A stretch of DNA of 64,000 nt from Izemoplasma sp964435595 (GCA_964435595.1 CAYSZV010000005.1:1-64000), one strand, 5' to 3'. Shown: positions 7,655 to 16,916, counted from the first letter of the stretch. The notes: generated by a model from the letters alone, not told the origin. Program-made: numbers and translations.

Positions 7655-8185
7655 ATGGCAAAGAAAAAAGAAGAAAAAGTAGATGTAACAACAAAAGAAG
7701 AGGATGTTGTGGTAGAGGAAGTAATGCCTACCACAGATGAAATCATTGAAGAGTTACAAAATGAAATTAAAGTATTAAAAAATGATGTATTAAAAGAACA
7801 TGCAAACTTAGAGAACATTCGAAAGCGTTTGGAAAAAGAACGAATCACAGAAAGAAAGTATGCTGCATTACCAGTTGTCAAGCAAATCTTAACACCATTA
7901 GATAATTTTGATTTGGCATTAAAACATGTAGTTGATAATGAAGCAGTGCAACAGTTTGCACAAGGATTTGAAATGATTAAAACTCAATTCATCAAAGCAC
8001 TAGAAGCTCAAGGTGTTAGTGAAATTGAGGCTTTAAATGAAAAATTCGATCCAAACTTCCATCAGGCAATCATGACTGAAAAACTAGATGGGATTGAACC
8101 AAACATAGTAATTGATGTATTACAAAAAGGTTATATGTTTAAAGATAGAATATTGAGACCAGCAATGGTAAAAATAAGTGAATAG
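7655..8185 (+). CDS. grpE: Nucleotide exchange factor GrpE
   Basis: A 176-residue DnaK cochaperone. It has an acidic, low-complexity N-terminus, then a long coiled coil (about residues 28-70, including ANLENIRKRLEKERI), and a C-terminal beta domain with QGVSEIEALNEKFDPNFHQAI and the YMFKDRILRPAMVKIS ending typical of the family. It releases ADP from DnaK. It lies between hrcA and dnaK with short gaps, in the standard order. Confidence 0.96.
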   Translation: MAKKKEEKVDVTTKEEDVVVEEVMPTTDEIIEELQNEIKVLKNDVLKEHANLENIRKRLEKERITERKYAALPVVKQILTPLDNFDLALKHVVDNEAVQQFAQGFEMIKTQFIKALEAQGVSEIEALNEKFDPNFHQAIMTEKLDGIEPNIVIDVLQKGYMFKDRILRPAMVKISE

Positions 8186-8197
8186 GAGTGAATTAAA

Positions 8198-10018
8198 ATG
8201 GGAAAAATTATTGGAATCGATTTAGGAACAACAAACTCTTGCGTTGCTGTAATGGAAGGGTCAGAAGCGAAAGTTATTGCAAATGCTGAAGGATTAAGAA
8301 CAACCGCTTCAGTAGTAGCGTTTAAAGACGGAGAAATTCAAGTAGGTGAAGTGGCTAAAAGACAGGTAATTACTAATCCTGATACTGTTTCATCAATTAA
8401 AAGACATATGGGAACTTCTCATAAAGTTAAAGTAAACGGGAAAGAGTATACACCTCAAGAAATCAGTGCAATGATTCTTCAAAATTTGAAGAAAACTGCA
8501 GAAGATTATTTGGGAACAACAGTTACAGAAGCTGTAATCACAGTACCTGCATACTTTAATGATGCAGAACGCCAGGCAACAAAAGATGCTGGTAGAATTG
8601 CTGGGTTGGATGTAAAAAGAATTATCAATGAGCCTACTGCAGCAGCATTAGCATATGGTATTGATAAAACAGATAAAACACAAACAGTACTTGTATATGA
8701 TTTAGGAGGAGGAACATTTGATGTTTCTATTCTAGAACTTGCAGATGGTACTTTTGAGGTAATTTCTACATCTGGAAACAACCGTTTGGGTGGAGATGAT
8801 TTTGATCAAAAAATTATCGATTGGCTTGTAGCTGATTTCAAAAAAGAAACTAGTGTAGATTTAAGTGTAGATAAAATGGCAGTGCAACGTTTAAAAGATG
8901 CAGCTGAAAAAGCGAAAAAAGATCTAAGTGGAATCACAAGTGCGCACATTAGCTTGCCTTTCATTAGTGTTGGCCCTGCTGGACCAGTCCATCTAGATAA
9001 AACATTATCAAGAGCAAAATTTAATGAACTTACAGCTTCATTGGTTGAAAACACAATGGGTCCTGTAAGACGTGCATTAAAAGATGCTGGAATGACGAAA
9101 AACGATATTCATCAAGTATTATTGGTTGGTGGATCAACTCGTATTCCTGCAGTACAAGATGCAATCAAACGTGAATTAAGTAAAGAACCAAATAAAGGTG
9201 TTAACCCTGATGAAGTTGTAGCTATGGGTGCAGCAATTCAAGGTGGAGTATTAGCAGGAGACGTTAAAGATGTATTATTATTAGACGTTACACCACTATC
9301 TTTAGGAATTGAAACACTAGGTGGAGTTATGACAAAATTAATTGAACGTAACACTACAATTCCAACATCAAAATCTCAAGTATTTTCTACAGCTGCCGAT
9401 AACCAACCAGCAGTAGATTTACATGTATTACAAGGTGAACGTCCAATGGCAAATCAAAACAAAACATTAGGACGCTTCCAATTAACTGATATACCACCAG
9501 CACCAAGAGGAATACCTCAAATTGAAGTATCATTTGATATTGATGCCAATGGTATCGTGAATGTAAAAGCAAAAGACTTAGGAACTAGTAAAGAACAATC
9601 TATTACAATCCAAGGAAATACAGGACTTTCTGATGCTGATATTGATAGAATGGTAAAAGAGGCAGAAGAAAACGCAGAAGCAGATGCAAAATTAAAAGAA
9701 GCTGCAGATGTACGTAATAATGCTGATCAATTAGTATTCCAAGCAGAAAAAGCAATTACTGATTTGGGAGAACAAATCACTGACGAAGAAAAAGAAAATA
9801 CACAAAGTAAAATCGATGACCTGAAAGAAGCGTTAAAAGGGGAAGATTTAGAGGATATTAAAGCAAAAACAGAAGCTTTAAATGAAGTAGCTCAAGCTTT
9901 GGCAACGAAAGCATACCAACAAGCACAACAAGAACAAGAAGGTCAAGAAGAAGATACAACAGCGAATGGTACAACAGATGATGGTGTAGTTGATGCTGAA
10001 TTTGAAGAAGTAGACTAA
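8198..10018 (+). CDS. dnaK: Molecular chaperone DnaK (Hsp70)
   Basis: A 606-residue Hsp70. The ATPase domain begins GKIIGIDLGTTNSCVAV and includes YDLGGGTFDVSILE and the VLLVGGSTRIPAVQ motif. The substrate-binding domain (from about residue 370, DVTPLSLGIETLGG) is followed by a helical lid and a short acidic tail ending in DDGVVDAEFEEVD. Length and motifs are those of Gram-positive DnaK. It works with DnaJ and GrpE from the same operon and is controlled by HrcA. Confidence 0.98.
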   Translation: MGKIIGIDLGTTNSCVAVMEGSEAKVIANAEGLRTTASVVAFKDGEIQVGEVAKRQVITNPDTVSSIKRHMGTSHKVKVNGKEYTPQEISAMILQNLKKTAEDYLGTTVTEAVITVPAYFNDAERQATKDAGRIAGLDVKRIINEPTAAALAYGIDKTDKTQTVLVYDLGGGTFDVSILELADGTFEVISTSGNNRLGGDDFDQKIIDWLVADFKKETSVDLSVDKMAVQRLKDAAEKAKKDLSGITSAHISLPFISVGPAGPVHLDKTLSRAKFNELTASLVENTMGPVRRALKDAGMTKNDIHQVLLVGGSTRIPAVQDAIKRELSKEPNKGVNPDEVVAMGAAIQGGVLAGDVKDVLLLDVTPLSLGIETLGGVMTKLIERNTTIPTSKSQVFSTAADNQPAVDLHVLQGERPMANQNKTLGRFQLTDIPPAPRGIPQIEVSFDIDANGIVNVKAKDLGTSKEQSITIQGNTGLSDADIDRMVKEAEENAEADAKLKEAADVRNNADQLVFQAEKAITDLGEQITDEEKENTQSKIDDLKEALKGEDLEDIKAKTEALNEVAQALATKAYQQAQQEQEGQEEDTTANGTTDDGVVDAEFEEVD

Positions 10019-10026
10019 TATGGAAT

Positions 10027-10052
10027 AGAAGCAGAATGAATTTTCTGCTTCT
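10027..10052 (+). other. RNA hairpin between dnaK and dnaJ
   Basis: GAAGCAGAA (10028-10036) and TTCTGCTTC (10043-10051) form a nine-pair stem with a six-base loop, flanked by a further A-U pair. It is followed by TTCCCC and not by a T run, so it is a poor intrinsic terminator. It may stabilise or process the mRNA so that dnaK and dnaJ are made in different amounts (inference). Confidence 0.6.
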
Positions 10053-10079
10053 TCCCCATTTTCAAAATGAGGTGAAAGC

Positions 10080-11180
10080 ATGAGCAAGAGAGATTACTAC
10101 GAAGTCTTAGGTGTGCCTAAGAATGCAGACGATGCGACAATAAAATCAGCATACAGAAAACTTGCTAAACAGTATCATCCAGACGTTTCACAAGAAGAAA
10201 ACGCAGAGGCAAAGTTTAAAGAAGTTCAAGAAGCTTACGAAGTTCTGAGTGATGGTTCAAAACGTCAACAATATGATACTTTTGGACATCAGGCTAATAA
10301 TGGTCAAGGATTTACAAGCTCTGGATTCGACTTTGATATTAATGATATTTTTAGCAGCTTTTTTGGTGGTGGAAGTAGTCGTACTTCTCAAACAAAGGCA
10401 CGTAAGGGACAAGATATCCAAAGAAGAATGAATGTTGCTTTTGAAGAAGCAATTTTTGGTGCGAAAAAGAAAATTAAAGTTACTGCACATGATGAATGTA
10501 CATCTTGCCACGGGACAGGAGCATATTCTAAGAATGATATGAGAACGTGTTCTCAATGTAAAGGAAGTGGATCTGTTGTTGTAGAACAACAATCGATTTT
10601 TGGTAGAACTAGAACACAACAATCATGTCCTACATGTAATGGTACTGGAAAAGAAATCACTAGAAAATGTGGAGTATGTCACGGTGAAGGAACAGTAAGT
10701 AGAGAGAAAGATATCGAAGTTACTGTACCTAAAGGTATAGATACTGGTCAACAAATTAGACTTGAAGGTTACGGCCGCAAGGGATTCAATGGAGGTCCTG
10801 CTGGTGACTTGTATATTTTGTTTGAAGTTAGACCAAATCCACTTTATGAACGTCATGGTGATGACCTTGTACTTGAACTTCCAATTACTTTTGTACAAGC
10901 TGCTTTAGGTGATTCTGTTAAAGTTCCAACACCACATGGTGATGTGAAATTAAAAGTTCCACCTGGTACACAAAGCACAACAACATTCCGTCTACGAGGA
11001 AAAGGAGCACCAAATGTTCGTTCTAAACGTATGGGAGATTTACATGTTGTTGTAAATGTTGTTACACCAGAAGCATTATCTAGACAGCAAATTAAGTTGT
11101 TTGAACAACTTGGTAAAACGGATTTAACAAAATCTTCAAATATTTGGACAAAGTATAAAAAAGCAATGAAAAAGGGGTAA
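10080..11180 (+). CDS. dnaJ: Molecular chaperone DnaJ (Hsp40)
   Basis: A 366-residue type I DnaJ. The J domain at residues 1-70 carries the HPD motif in QYHPDVSQ. A Gly/Phe-rich linker follows. The zinc-binding region has four CxxCxGxG repeats (CTSCHGTG, CSQCKGSG, CPTCNGTG, CGVCHGEG), then the beta-rich C-terminal substrate domains. It stimulates DnaK's ATPase and delivers substrates. It is separated from dnaK by 61 bases containing a hairpin. The gene's last codons form part of a downstream hairpin. Confidence 0.97.
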   Translation: MSKRDYYEVLGVPKNADDATIKSAYRKLAKQYHPDVSQEENAEAKFKEVQEAYEVLSDGSKRQQYDTFGHQANNGQGFTSSGFDFDINDIFSSFFGGGSSRTSQTKARKGQDIQRRMNVAFEEAIFGAKKKIKVTAHDECTSCHGTGAYSKNDMRTCSQCKGSGSVVVEQQSIFGRTRTQQSCPTCNGTGKEITRKCGVCHGEGTVSREKDIEVTVPKGIDTGQQIRLEGYGRKGFNGGPAGDLYILFEVRPNPLYERHGDDLVLELPITFVQAALGDSVKVPTPHGDVKLKVPPGTQSTTTFRLRGKGAPNVRSKRMGDLHVVVNVVTPEALSRQQIKLFEQLGKTDLTKSSNIWTKYKKAMKKG

Positions 11181-11195
11181 TTTTACCCTTTTCAT
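11168..11195 (+). terminator. Weak terminator-like hairpin overlapping the dnaJ stop codon
   Basis: The GAAAAAGGGGTAA region pairs with TTACCCTTTTC across the stop codon, followed by an interrupted T-rich stretch. It could lower read-through into rsmE. An extended -10 (TGATATAAT at 11204-11212) lies just downstream and could start rsmE transcripts independently. Confidence 0.5.
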
Positions 11196-11228
11196 TTTCA
11201 ATATGATATAATTTAAGTAGGTGATTAT

Positions 11229-11957
11229 ATGCAACGTTATTTTATAAAAACTATGAATGTTAAAGAAAACACAGCAAGTATTGTAGGTGCTGATTTTCAT
11301 CATATAAAAAATGTGATGAGGTCAAAGCAAGGTGATAATTTGATTGTGTGTCAAGATGGAGTGTGTTACATCGCTACAATCAATGAAATTACTGCTGAAG
11401 CTGTTTTGTGTTCATTGCAGAAGGAAATACCTTCCGACTCTAAAGAGTACACTGTAACGATAGCTCAGGGCTTAATTAGAAGAGAACGATTTGAATATAT
11501 GCTTCAAAAATCAACTGAACTTGGTGTTGATAAGATCATCCCAATGATGTCACAGTATTCGATTATTAAAGTGGATTCTCAAAAAGGGATTGCAAAAGTC
11601 GATCGTTGGAACAAAATTACCAAAGAAGCAAGTGAACAGTCCCATAGAAACATACAAAGTATTGTTACACAAATTCAAGATATACGTTCCATACAATATA
11701 ATCAATTTGATTTGGTTCTTGTAGCATATGAAAAAGAAAATATGTCCCATACTCTGAAACAAATCTTACAAGATAAGTTTAAAAATATTCTTGTTTTGAT
11801 TGGTCCTGAAGGTGGATTATCAGAAGTTGAAATCCAATTTTTAAGTGGCTATAGCAATGTCGAATTTGTTGGACTCGGACAAAGAATTTTACGAAGTGAA
11901 ACAGCTTCAAGTTATATCTTGAGTGTTTTGAATTATCAATACGAGATGAAATTATGA
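11229..11957 (+). CDS. rsmE: 16S rRNA m3U1498 methyltransferase
   Basis: A 242-residue SPOUT-class methyltransferase of the RsmE family, which methylates U1498 of 16S rRNA. Family features include the N-terminal PUA-like part (ADFHHIKNVMRSKQGD), YMLQKSTELGVDKIIPM in the middle and the SAM-binding knot IGPEGGLSEVEIQ...LGQRILRSETAS. The order dnaJ-rsmE-mtaB matches Bacillus dnaJ-yqeT-yqeU-yqeV except that prmA (yqeT) is absent here. It overlaps mtaB by four bases (ATGA). Confidence 0.95.
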   Translation: MQRYFIKTMNVKENTASIVGADFHHIKNVMRSKQGDNLIVCQDGVCYIATINEITAEAVLCSLQKEIPSDSKEYTVTIAQGLIRRERFEYMLQKSTELGVDKIIPMMSQYSIIKVDSQKGIAKVDRWNKITKEASEQSHRNIQSIVTQIQDIRSIQYNQFDLVLVAYEKENMSHTLKQILQDKFKNILVLIGPEGGLSEVEIQFLSGYSNVEFVGLGQRILRSETASSYILSVLNYQYEMKL

Positions 11958-13249
11958 AAATTGCATTTTATACCTTAGGTTGCAAAGTAAATACATATGA
12001 AACAGAAAGTGTATGGGAGCAATTTAAAGAAGAAGGATATGAACGAGTTGATTACAAAGAGTTTGCCGATGTATATGTTATTAACACTTGTACTGTAACA
12101 AATAATGGTGATGTTAAAAGCCGTAAAGCAATTAGACAGTTGATTAAAAAGAATCCCGAAGCAGTTATAGCAGTAATGGGTTGTTACTCACAAATGAGTC
12201 CAGATGATATTCTTAAAATAGAAGGCGTAGATGTTGTGATTGGAACAAAACATCGTGAAAAATTGCCACATTTGGTTAAAGATTTTTTGCGTCAAAGACA
12301 ACAAATCAATAGTGTAACTGATGTATCAAGATATAGAGTGTTTGATGAAGTAAATGTAACAAATTTCACTGAAAACACTAGAGCATTCTTGAAAATACAA
12401 GATGGATGTAATAATTTTTGTAGTTACTGTATTATTCCATTCGCCAGAGGTCCGGTTCGTTCTAGATCAAAGGAAAGCATTTTAGAAGAAGCGAATCATT
12501 TGGTACAAAACGGATATCATGAAATTGTTTTAACAGGTATTCATACAGGGGGATACGGACAGGATTTACAGCAGTACTCCTTTTACGATTTATTATTAGA
12601 CTTATCTAAAGTTGAAGGATTAAAACGAATTCGTATCTCATCAATAGAAATCAATGAGTTAACTGAAGATATTATTACATTATTATCATCTAACTCCATA
12701 TTTGCTAAACATCTACACATACCGTTACAATCTGGTAGTGATGATGTCTTAAAACGAATGAGAAGGAAATATACCAAAGCCGAATTTAAGAGTCATATAG
12801 ATTGGATTCGATCATTGATTCCAAATATTGCAATAACGACAGATGTAATCGTTGGATTCCCTGGAGAGACAGAAGAAATGTTTGATGAAATGAAAGCTTT
12901 TATTAAAGAAATTGGTTTTTCAGAATTGCACGTATTTCCATATTCAAAAAGAAGCGGTACTAAAGCATCTGAAATGATAGATCAAATCAACGGAGTTGTG
13001 AAATCAATGCGAGTGAACGCATTATTGGAATTAAATGAAAAACTAGCAAATCAATATATCCAACAGAATATCAATAGACCATTATCCGTTTTGTTCGAAA
13101 AGTCTGACGAAGTATTCACCTATGGACATTCTGATACCTATATTTATATCAAAGTAGCCAAGGATGTATCCTTACATAATCATATACACGATGTGACGAT
13201 TCAATCAACAAAATACAAGAACACATTTTGCAAAATAAAAGAAGCCTAA
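11954..13249 (+). CDS. mtaB: tRNA (t6A37) methylthiotransferase
   Basis: A 431-residue radical-SAM enzyme that converts t6A37 to ms2t6A37 in tRNA. The N-terminal UPF0004 domain has cysteines for one Fe-S cluster (LGCKVN, NTCTVTN, MGCYSQ). The radical-SAM motif is CNNFCSYC in IQDGCNNFCSYCIIPFARG. A TRAM domain is at the C-terminus. It corresponds to Bacillus yqeV by sequence and position. It is translationally coupled to rsmE through an ATGA overlap, and a terminator follows. Confidence 0.94.
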   Translation: MKIAFYTLGCKVNTYETESVWEQFKEEGYERVDYKEFADVYVINTCTVTNNGDVKSRKAIRQLIKKNPEAVIAVMGCYSQMSPDDILKIEGVDVVIGTKHREKLPHLVKDFLRQRQQINSVTDVSRYRVFDEVNVTNFTENTRAFLKIQDGCNNFCSYCIIPFARGPVRSRSKESILEEANHLVQNGYHEIVLTGIHTGGYGQDLQQYSFYDLLLDLSKVEGLKRIRISSIEINELTEDIITLLSSNSIFAKHLHIPLQSGSDDVLKRMRRKYTKAEFKSHIDWIRSLIPNIAITTDVIVGFPGETEEMFDEMKAFIKEIGFSELHVFPYSKRSGTKASEMIDQINGVVKSMRVNALLELNEKLANQYIQQNINRPLSVLFEKSDEVFTYGHSDTYIYIKVAKDVSLHNHIHDVTIQSTKYKNTFCKIKEA

Positions 13250-13270
13250 TTAAAAGTAGGCTTCTATTTT
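13240..13270. terminator. Bidirectional terminator between mtaB and the converging gene
   Basis: AGAAGCCTA, an eight-base loop and TAGGCTTCT, with A-rich and T-rich flanks. It serves mtaB on the plus strand and the convergent minus-strand gene at 13264-13818. Confidence 0.8.
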
Positions 13271-13818
13271 ATTTGATATCCAATTGATACTTCATGTTCT
13301 GGAATGTAAACATCATATTCCTGACGATTCATTATAGCTTCAGGTAGATTGTGTAAGAAGTGGATCAATTGATCCAAGCACTCAAATTTATTTGTTAGAT
13401 TGATAAAATCTTTTGTAGTTTTTCCCATTCGAATTTTCAGCATTTTCTTGTGGCCATTTGAAATGAAAATAACTAATTTCTTTTTGCTATTCTTCCCTTT
13501 CTTGCCATGAGAAAAATTGACTATTGCAGGTAATTCTTCCTCTTTATATTGGAAAAATTTATCTACTCTGCTTTTGGCATTTCCTTTTAGTTTTCTATAT
13601 GTGTTTGATCCACGTCTGCGCTTTGTCGCAGTAAATTCAACCAATTCTGGCCCATTAAATTTTTTGCGTCTTAGTTTATTCGCTTTCGTAATATAACTTT
13701 TTGCACCTGCAGCAATCCTAATCTTGTTAACTGTCCGAATAACAACAAGGACTATAATAAAGGCTATTACTAAGAAGACAGGGTTATTGATTTGTTGTAA
13801 AAATTCATCAAAACTCAC
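13264..13818 (-). CDS. Uncharacterised membrane-anchored basic protein
   Basis: A 184-residue protein I do not recognise. It has an N-terminal membrane helix (about residues 13-28, VFLVIAFIIVLVVI), then a very basic region with many Lys and Arg (including KLRRKKFNGPEL and KRRRGSNTYRKLKG), and a C-terminal half with mixed alpha/beta character. The orientation is probably N-out with a basic cytoplasmic domain. The ribosome binding site AAGGAGTGG precedes the start. It is a single gene between mtaB and rpsU on the opposite strand. The basic surface could suit nucleic-acid or membrane binding, but no function can be assigned. Confidence 0.75.
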   Translation of the reverse strand: MSFDEFLQQINNPVFLVIAFIIVLVVIRTVNKIRIAAGAKSYITKANKLRRKKFNGPELVEFTATKRRRGSNTYRKLKGNAKSRVDKFFQYKEEELPAIVNFSHGKKGKNSKKKLVIFISNGHKKMLKIRMGKTTKDFINLTNKFECLDQLIHFLHNLPEAIMNRQEYDVYIPEHEVSIGYQIK

Positions 13819-13909
13819 GTTACCACTCCTTTTGTATTATTATTATAATACCATATTAAAGCCATTATGTGAAAATTTTGTGATTAAAAAAATACTTTCT
13901 TTAAAAAAC

Positions 13910-13938
13910 TTGCTTTTTAATGTTTAATTTGCTATCAT
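13910..13938 (+). promoter_or_regulatory. Promoter for rpsU
   Basis: TTGCTT at 13910-13915 and TATCAT at 13933-13938 are spaced by 17 bases, 35 bases upstream of the rpsU start. Confidence 0.6.
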
Positions 13939-13973
13939 AAGTTAGGTTATTACAGAGTGAGAGGAGGGATCCT

Positions 13974-14147
13974 ATGCCAAAGACTGTTGTTAAAGAAAAT
14001 GAATCTATAGAAGACGCTTTAAGAAGATTTAAGCGTGATGTTTCACGTTCAGGTACCCTTGCCGAAGCTCGTAAGAGAGAGTATTACTTGAAACCAAGCG
14101 TATCAAAGAAATTGAAACAAAAGTTAAACAAAAGAAAAGGCAAATAA
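13974..14147 (+). CDS. rpsU: 30S ribosomal protein S21
   Basis: A 57-residue basic ribosomal protein of the small subunit. MPKTVVKENESIEDALRRFK is the family's conserved start, and SGTLAEARKREYYLKPS is its core. The ribosome binding site GAGGAGGG precedes the start. It has its own promoter and terminator. In Bacillus it also lies near the mtaB (yqeV) block, usually followed by yqeY, which is absent here. Confidence 0.95.
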   Translation: MPKTVVKENESIEDALRRFKRDVSRSGTLAEARKREYYLKPSVSKKLKQKLNKRKGK

Positions 14148-14150
14148 TAA

Positions 14151-14176
14151 ATAACGGCTTATGCCGTTATTTTTTT
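14151..14176 (+). terminator. Intrinsic terminator after rpsU
   Basis: ATAACGGC, the loop TTAT and GCCGTTAT, followed by six T. Perfect eight-pair stem. Confidence 0.9.
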
Positions 14177-14236
14177 CCCCTAAAATAGGCGACTTATGGT
14201 ATAATATACGTATCTAAAGGATGGGAGAATGATAGT

Positions 14237-15223
14237 TTGATAGATTTGACAAAATTAGATGTTAAATTTCACAATTTGGATCATTTTAGAGCAATTGTGG
14301 GGCTTAATGACAAGAATCTTAACGTTCTAAATTCGCTATTTAATACTAGCATCTTTACCAAAGGTGAAGACATTTTTATTAATGCAAAAGATCAAGACAA
14401 AGCATATATCTTATCTAAGATTTTTTCAGTTCTTATTAAAATAGTTGAAAACAATATCTCTATTAATGAAAGAGATATTATTTACATCTCAAAACTATCA
14501 GAAGAATTGGATGACACAGAAATCATTAATATCTATGTTGATCGCATTCTAATAACAAAAACGTATAATGGAAAGCCGATTTATGCGAAAACACTAAATC
14601 AAAAGCATTATATTAAGGCTATAGATTCAAATGATTTAGTATTTGGAATTGGTCCTGCTGGGACGGGAAAAACATATGTTGCAGTGATTAATGCTGTTGC
14701 AAAAATGAAACAAGGATTAGTTAAGAAAATTATTTTAACTAGACCTGCTGTTGAAGCGGGAGAGAGTTTGGGATTTTTACCAGGTGATCTTAAAGAAAAG
14801 GTAGATCCTTATTTAAGACCCCTATACGATGCCTTAGATGAAATTCTTGGTAATAAACAGACCGAGGATTTAATTGAAAAGGGTGTTATAGAAATAGCAC
14901 CATTGGCTTACATGCGTGGTCGTACACTAGAAAATGCATATGTTATTTTAGATGAAGCACAAAATACTACAATCAATCAAATGAAGTTATTTTTAACTCG
15001 TTTGGGGTTCAACTCAAAGATGGTAGTGACTGGTGATATCACTCAAATCGATTTAAAAGATAAGAATAATTCTGGCCTGATTCAAGCAAGTGAATTACTA
15101 AGAGGAATTAATGGCATTTCTATTATTCATTTTGAAAAAGTAGATGTTATAAGACATCCATTGGTACAAAAAGTATTAGCGAGGTATGAAGATCATGAGA
15201 ATAAATATCGTAAACTATTTTGA
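14237..15223 (+). CDS. phoH: PhoH-family ATPase
   Basis: A 328-residue P-loop ATPase of the PhoH family. Walker A is GPAGTGKTY and Walker B is VILDEAQNTT. MRGRTLENAYVILDEAQ and VTGDITQIDL are family hallmarks. Its cellular role is not settled; it is commonly encoded beside ybeY and may act in RNA metabolism. The start is TTG at 14237, preceded by GGGAGA. An extended -10 (TGGTATAAT, 14197-14205) lies upstream. It overlaps ybeY. Confidence 0.92.
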   Translation: MIDLTKLDVKFHNLDHFRAIVGLNDKNLNVLNSLFNTSIFTKGEDIFINAKDQDKAYILSKIFSVLIKIVENNISINERDIIYISKLSEELDDTEIINIYVDRILITKTYNGKPIYAKTLNQKHYIKAIDSNDLVFGIGPAGTGKTYVAVINAVAKMKQGLVKKIILTRPAVEAGESLGFLPGDLKEKVDPYLRPLYDALDEILGNKQTEDLIEKGVIEIAPLAYMRGRTLENAYVILDEAQNTTINQMKLFLTRLGFNSKMVVTGDITQIDLKDKNNSGLIQASELLRGINGISIIHFEKVDVIRHPLVQKVLARYEDHENKYRKLF

Positions 15224-15611
15224 TGATAAAGTATATGATACAGTCATCAATCATGTTATATCAACAGCTCTCAATTTTTTGCAATTACAAAATAAAGAGA
15301 TTAATATTATTCTTGTAGATAACAAGCAAATACAAGACTTAAATAAACAATATAGAGATAAGGACTTTCCGACGGATGTGCTAACTTTTCCTGATGGAAA
15401 TTACAATAATTTAGGAGACATATTCGTAAGTATTCAAAAATGTGAAGAACAATGTATTGAGTACGAGCATTCTTTTGATAGAGAACTTGGTTTCTTAGTT
15501 GTTCATGGGTTATTACATACACTTGGATATGATCATCAAACGAAAGAACAAGAAGATGAAATGACATCCGTACAAGAAAAAATATTGCGTAAAGCAAAAT
15601 TATATAGGTAG
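15195..15611 (+). CDS. ybeY: Endoribonuclease YbeY (rRNA maturation factor)
   Basis: A 138-residue metal-dependent RNase involved in 16S rRNA 3'-end maturation and ribosome quality control. The zinc-binding motif HGLLHTLGYDH is complete, and TDVLTFPDG upstream is also conserved. I chose ATG 15195 because GAGGT lies nine bases upstream and homologues begin with M-x-INI; ATG 15186 would leave almost no spacing. It overlaps the end of phoH by 29 bases. The dgkA gene that follows in Bacillus is missing here, and cdd comes next. Confidence 0.94.
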   Translation: MRINIVNYFDDKVYDTVINHVISTALNFLQLQNKEINIILVDNKQIQDLNKQYRDKDFPTDVLTFPDGNYNNLGDIFVSIQKCEEQCIEYEHSFDRELGFLVVHGLLHTLGYDHQTKEQEDEMTSVQEKILRKAKLYR

Positions 15612-15619
15612 GTAAAAAA

Positions 15620-16012
15620 ATGAAAGATTTATATAAAATAGCAAAAGAAACATTACCAAACTCATACTCTGAGTATTCTAAGTTTAAAGTAGCTGCAGTT
15701 CTGAGATTGAAAGATGGAACTACTATATCAGGTGTGAATGTTGAAAATGCATCATTTGGATTAACGAATTGTGCAGAGCGAACAGCATTGTTTACTGCAT
15801 ACTCACAAGGGTACAGGAAAGATGATATTGTTGAAGTATTATTAACAACAGAACAAGATGCTTTTATCTCTCCGTGTGGTGCTTGTAGACAAGTTTTAAG
15901 AGAACTTGTGAATGAAGATGTAGACATTCATATTACCAATAATAAAGGTGAAGTAAAAACAGTGAAAAATGTTGAATTATTACCATTTGCTTTTACTGAA
16001 AAAGATTTATAA
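15620..16012 (+). CDS. cdd: Cytidine deaminase
   Basis: A 130-residue homotetrameric-type cytidine deaminase that converts cytidine and deoxycytidine to uridines for pyrimidine salvage. The zinc-binding catalytic motifs are NCAERTALF (Cys and catalytic Glu) and PCGACRQVL (two Cys). VNVENASFGLTNCAE is typical. It lies between ybeY and era, as in Bacillus, and its stop overlaps the era start by one base (TAATG). Confidence 0.96.
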   Translation: MKDLYKIAKETLPNSYSEYSKFKVAAVLRLKDGTTISGVNVENASFGLTNCAERTALFTAYSQGYRKDDIVEVLLTTEQDAFISPCGACRQVLRELVNEDVDIHITNNKGEVKTVKNVELLPFAFTEKDL

Positions 16013-16911
16013 TGTTTAAGTCTGGATTTGTAACAGTAATAGGTCGTCCGAATGCAGGTAAAAGTACATTCGTAAATACAGTCTTAGGACAAAAAATTGC
16101 AATTACTTCTGATAAGCCACAGACAACAAGAAACAATATTTCTGGTATCCATACAACAGAAGAATCACAAATCATATTTATTGATACACCTGGAATACAC
16201 AAACCACATCATAAACTTGGAGAATATATGACAAAAGAAGCAATCAACACTTTGAAAAGTGTTGATTTAATCATGTTTATGGTTGATTGTACAAAGAAGT
16301 TTGGAAAAGGTGACCAGTTTATCATAGAAGAACTAAAGAAAGTTAGAATTCCAGTGTTCTTGATTTTGAACAAAGCAGATTTAGTAGAAGACATTGTAAA
16401 ACTAAAAGAAAACATTGATCAATATAAGAACGTTTTTCAATTTAAAGGTATATTTAGTATATCAGCCTTACGAGGTGATAATATTGATATGTTATTAAAA
16501 GATATTGCGAATGAACTAGAAGAAGGACCAAAGTATTATCCAGATGATCAAGTTACAGATCATCCTGAAAAGTTTATTATTAGTGAGCTTATTAGAGAAA
16601 AAGTATTACAATTGACCAAAGAAGAGATACCACATAGTGTTATGTGTTTAATTGATTATATGAAGTATGACGAGGTAAATCCGAAATTACTAAATATTCA
16701 TGCTTCAATTGTAGTGGAACGACCAAGCCAAAAAGGAATTATTATTGGTAAAGGTGGAAAAATGATTAAGGAAATTGGGACACTTGCAAGAAAAGATATT
16801 TTATACCTATTGGGTACTAAAGTATACTTAGATTTACATTGCAAAGTTGAGAAGGATTGGAGAAATAAAGAGTTACACTTAAGAAACTTTGGGTATACAG
16901 AAGAAATGTAG
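16012..16911 (+). CDS. era: GTPase Era
   Basis: A 299-residue GTPase needed for 30S subunit assembly; it binds the 3' end of 16S rRNA. The G motifs are GRPNAGKST (G1), DTPG (G3) and NKAD (G4). The C-terminal KH domain contains IIIGKGGKMIKEIGTLAR. Length and layout are typical. It overlaps cdd by one base and is followed by recO after five bases, in the conserved order. Confidence 0.97.
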   Translation: MFKSGFVTVIGRPNAGKSTFVNTVLGQKIAITSDKPQTTRNNISGIHTTEESQIIFIDTPGIHKPHHKLGEYMTKEAINTLKSVDLIMFMVDCTKKFGKGDQFIIEELKKVRIPVFLILNKADLVEDIVKLKENIDQYKNVFQFKGIFSISALRGDNIDMLLKDIANELEEGPKYYPDDQVTDHPEKFIISELIREKVLQLTKEEIPHSVMCLIDYMKYDEVNPKLLNIHASIVVERPSQKGIIIGKGGKMIKEIGTLARKDILYLLGTKVYLDLHCKVEKDWRNKELHLRNFGYTEEM

Positions 16912-16916
16912 GTGAA

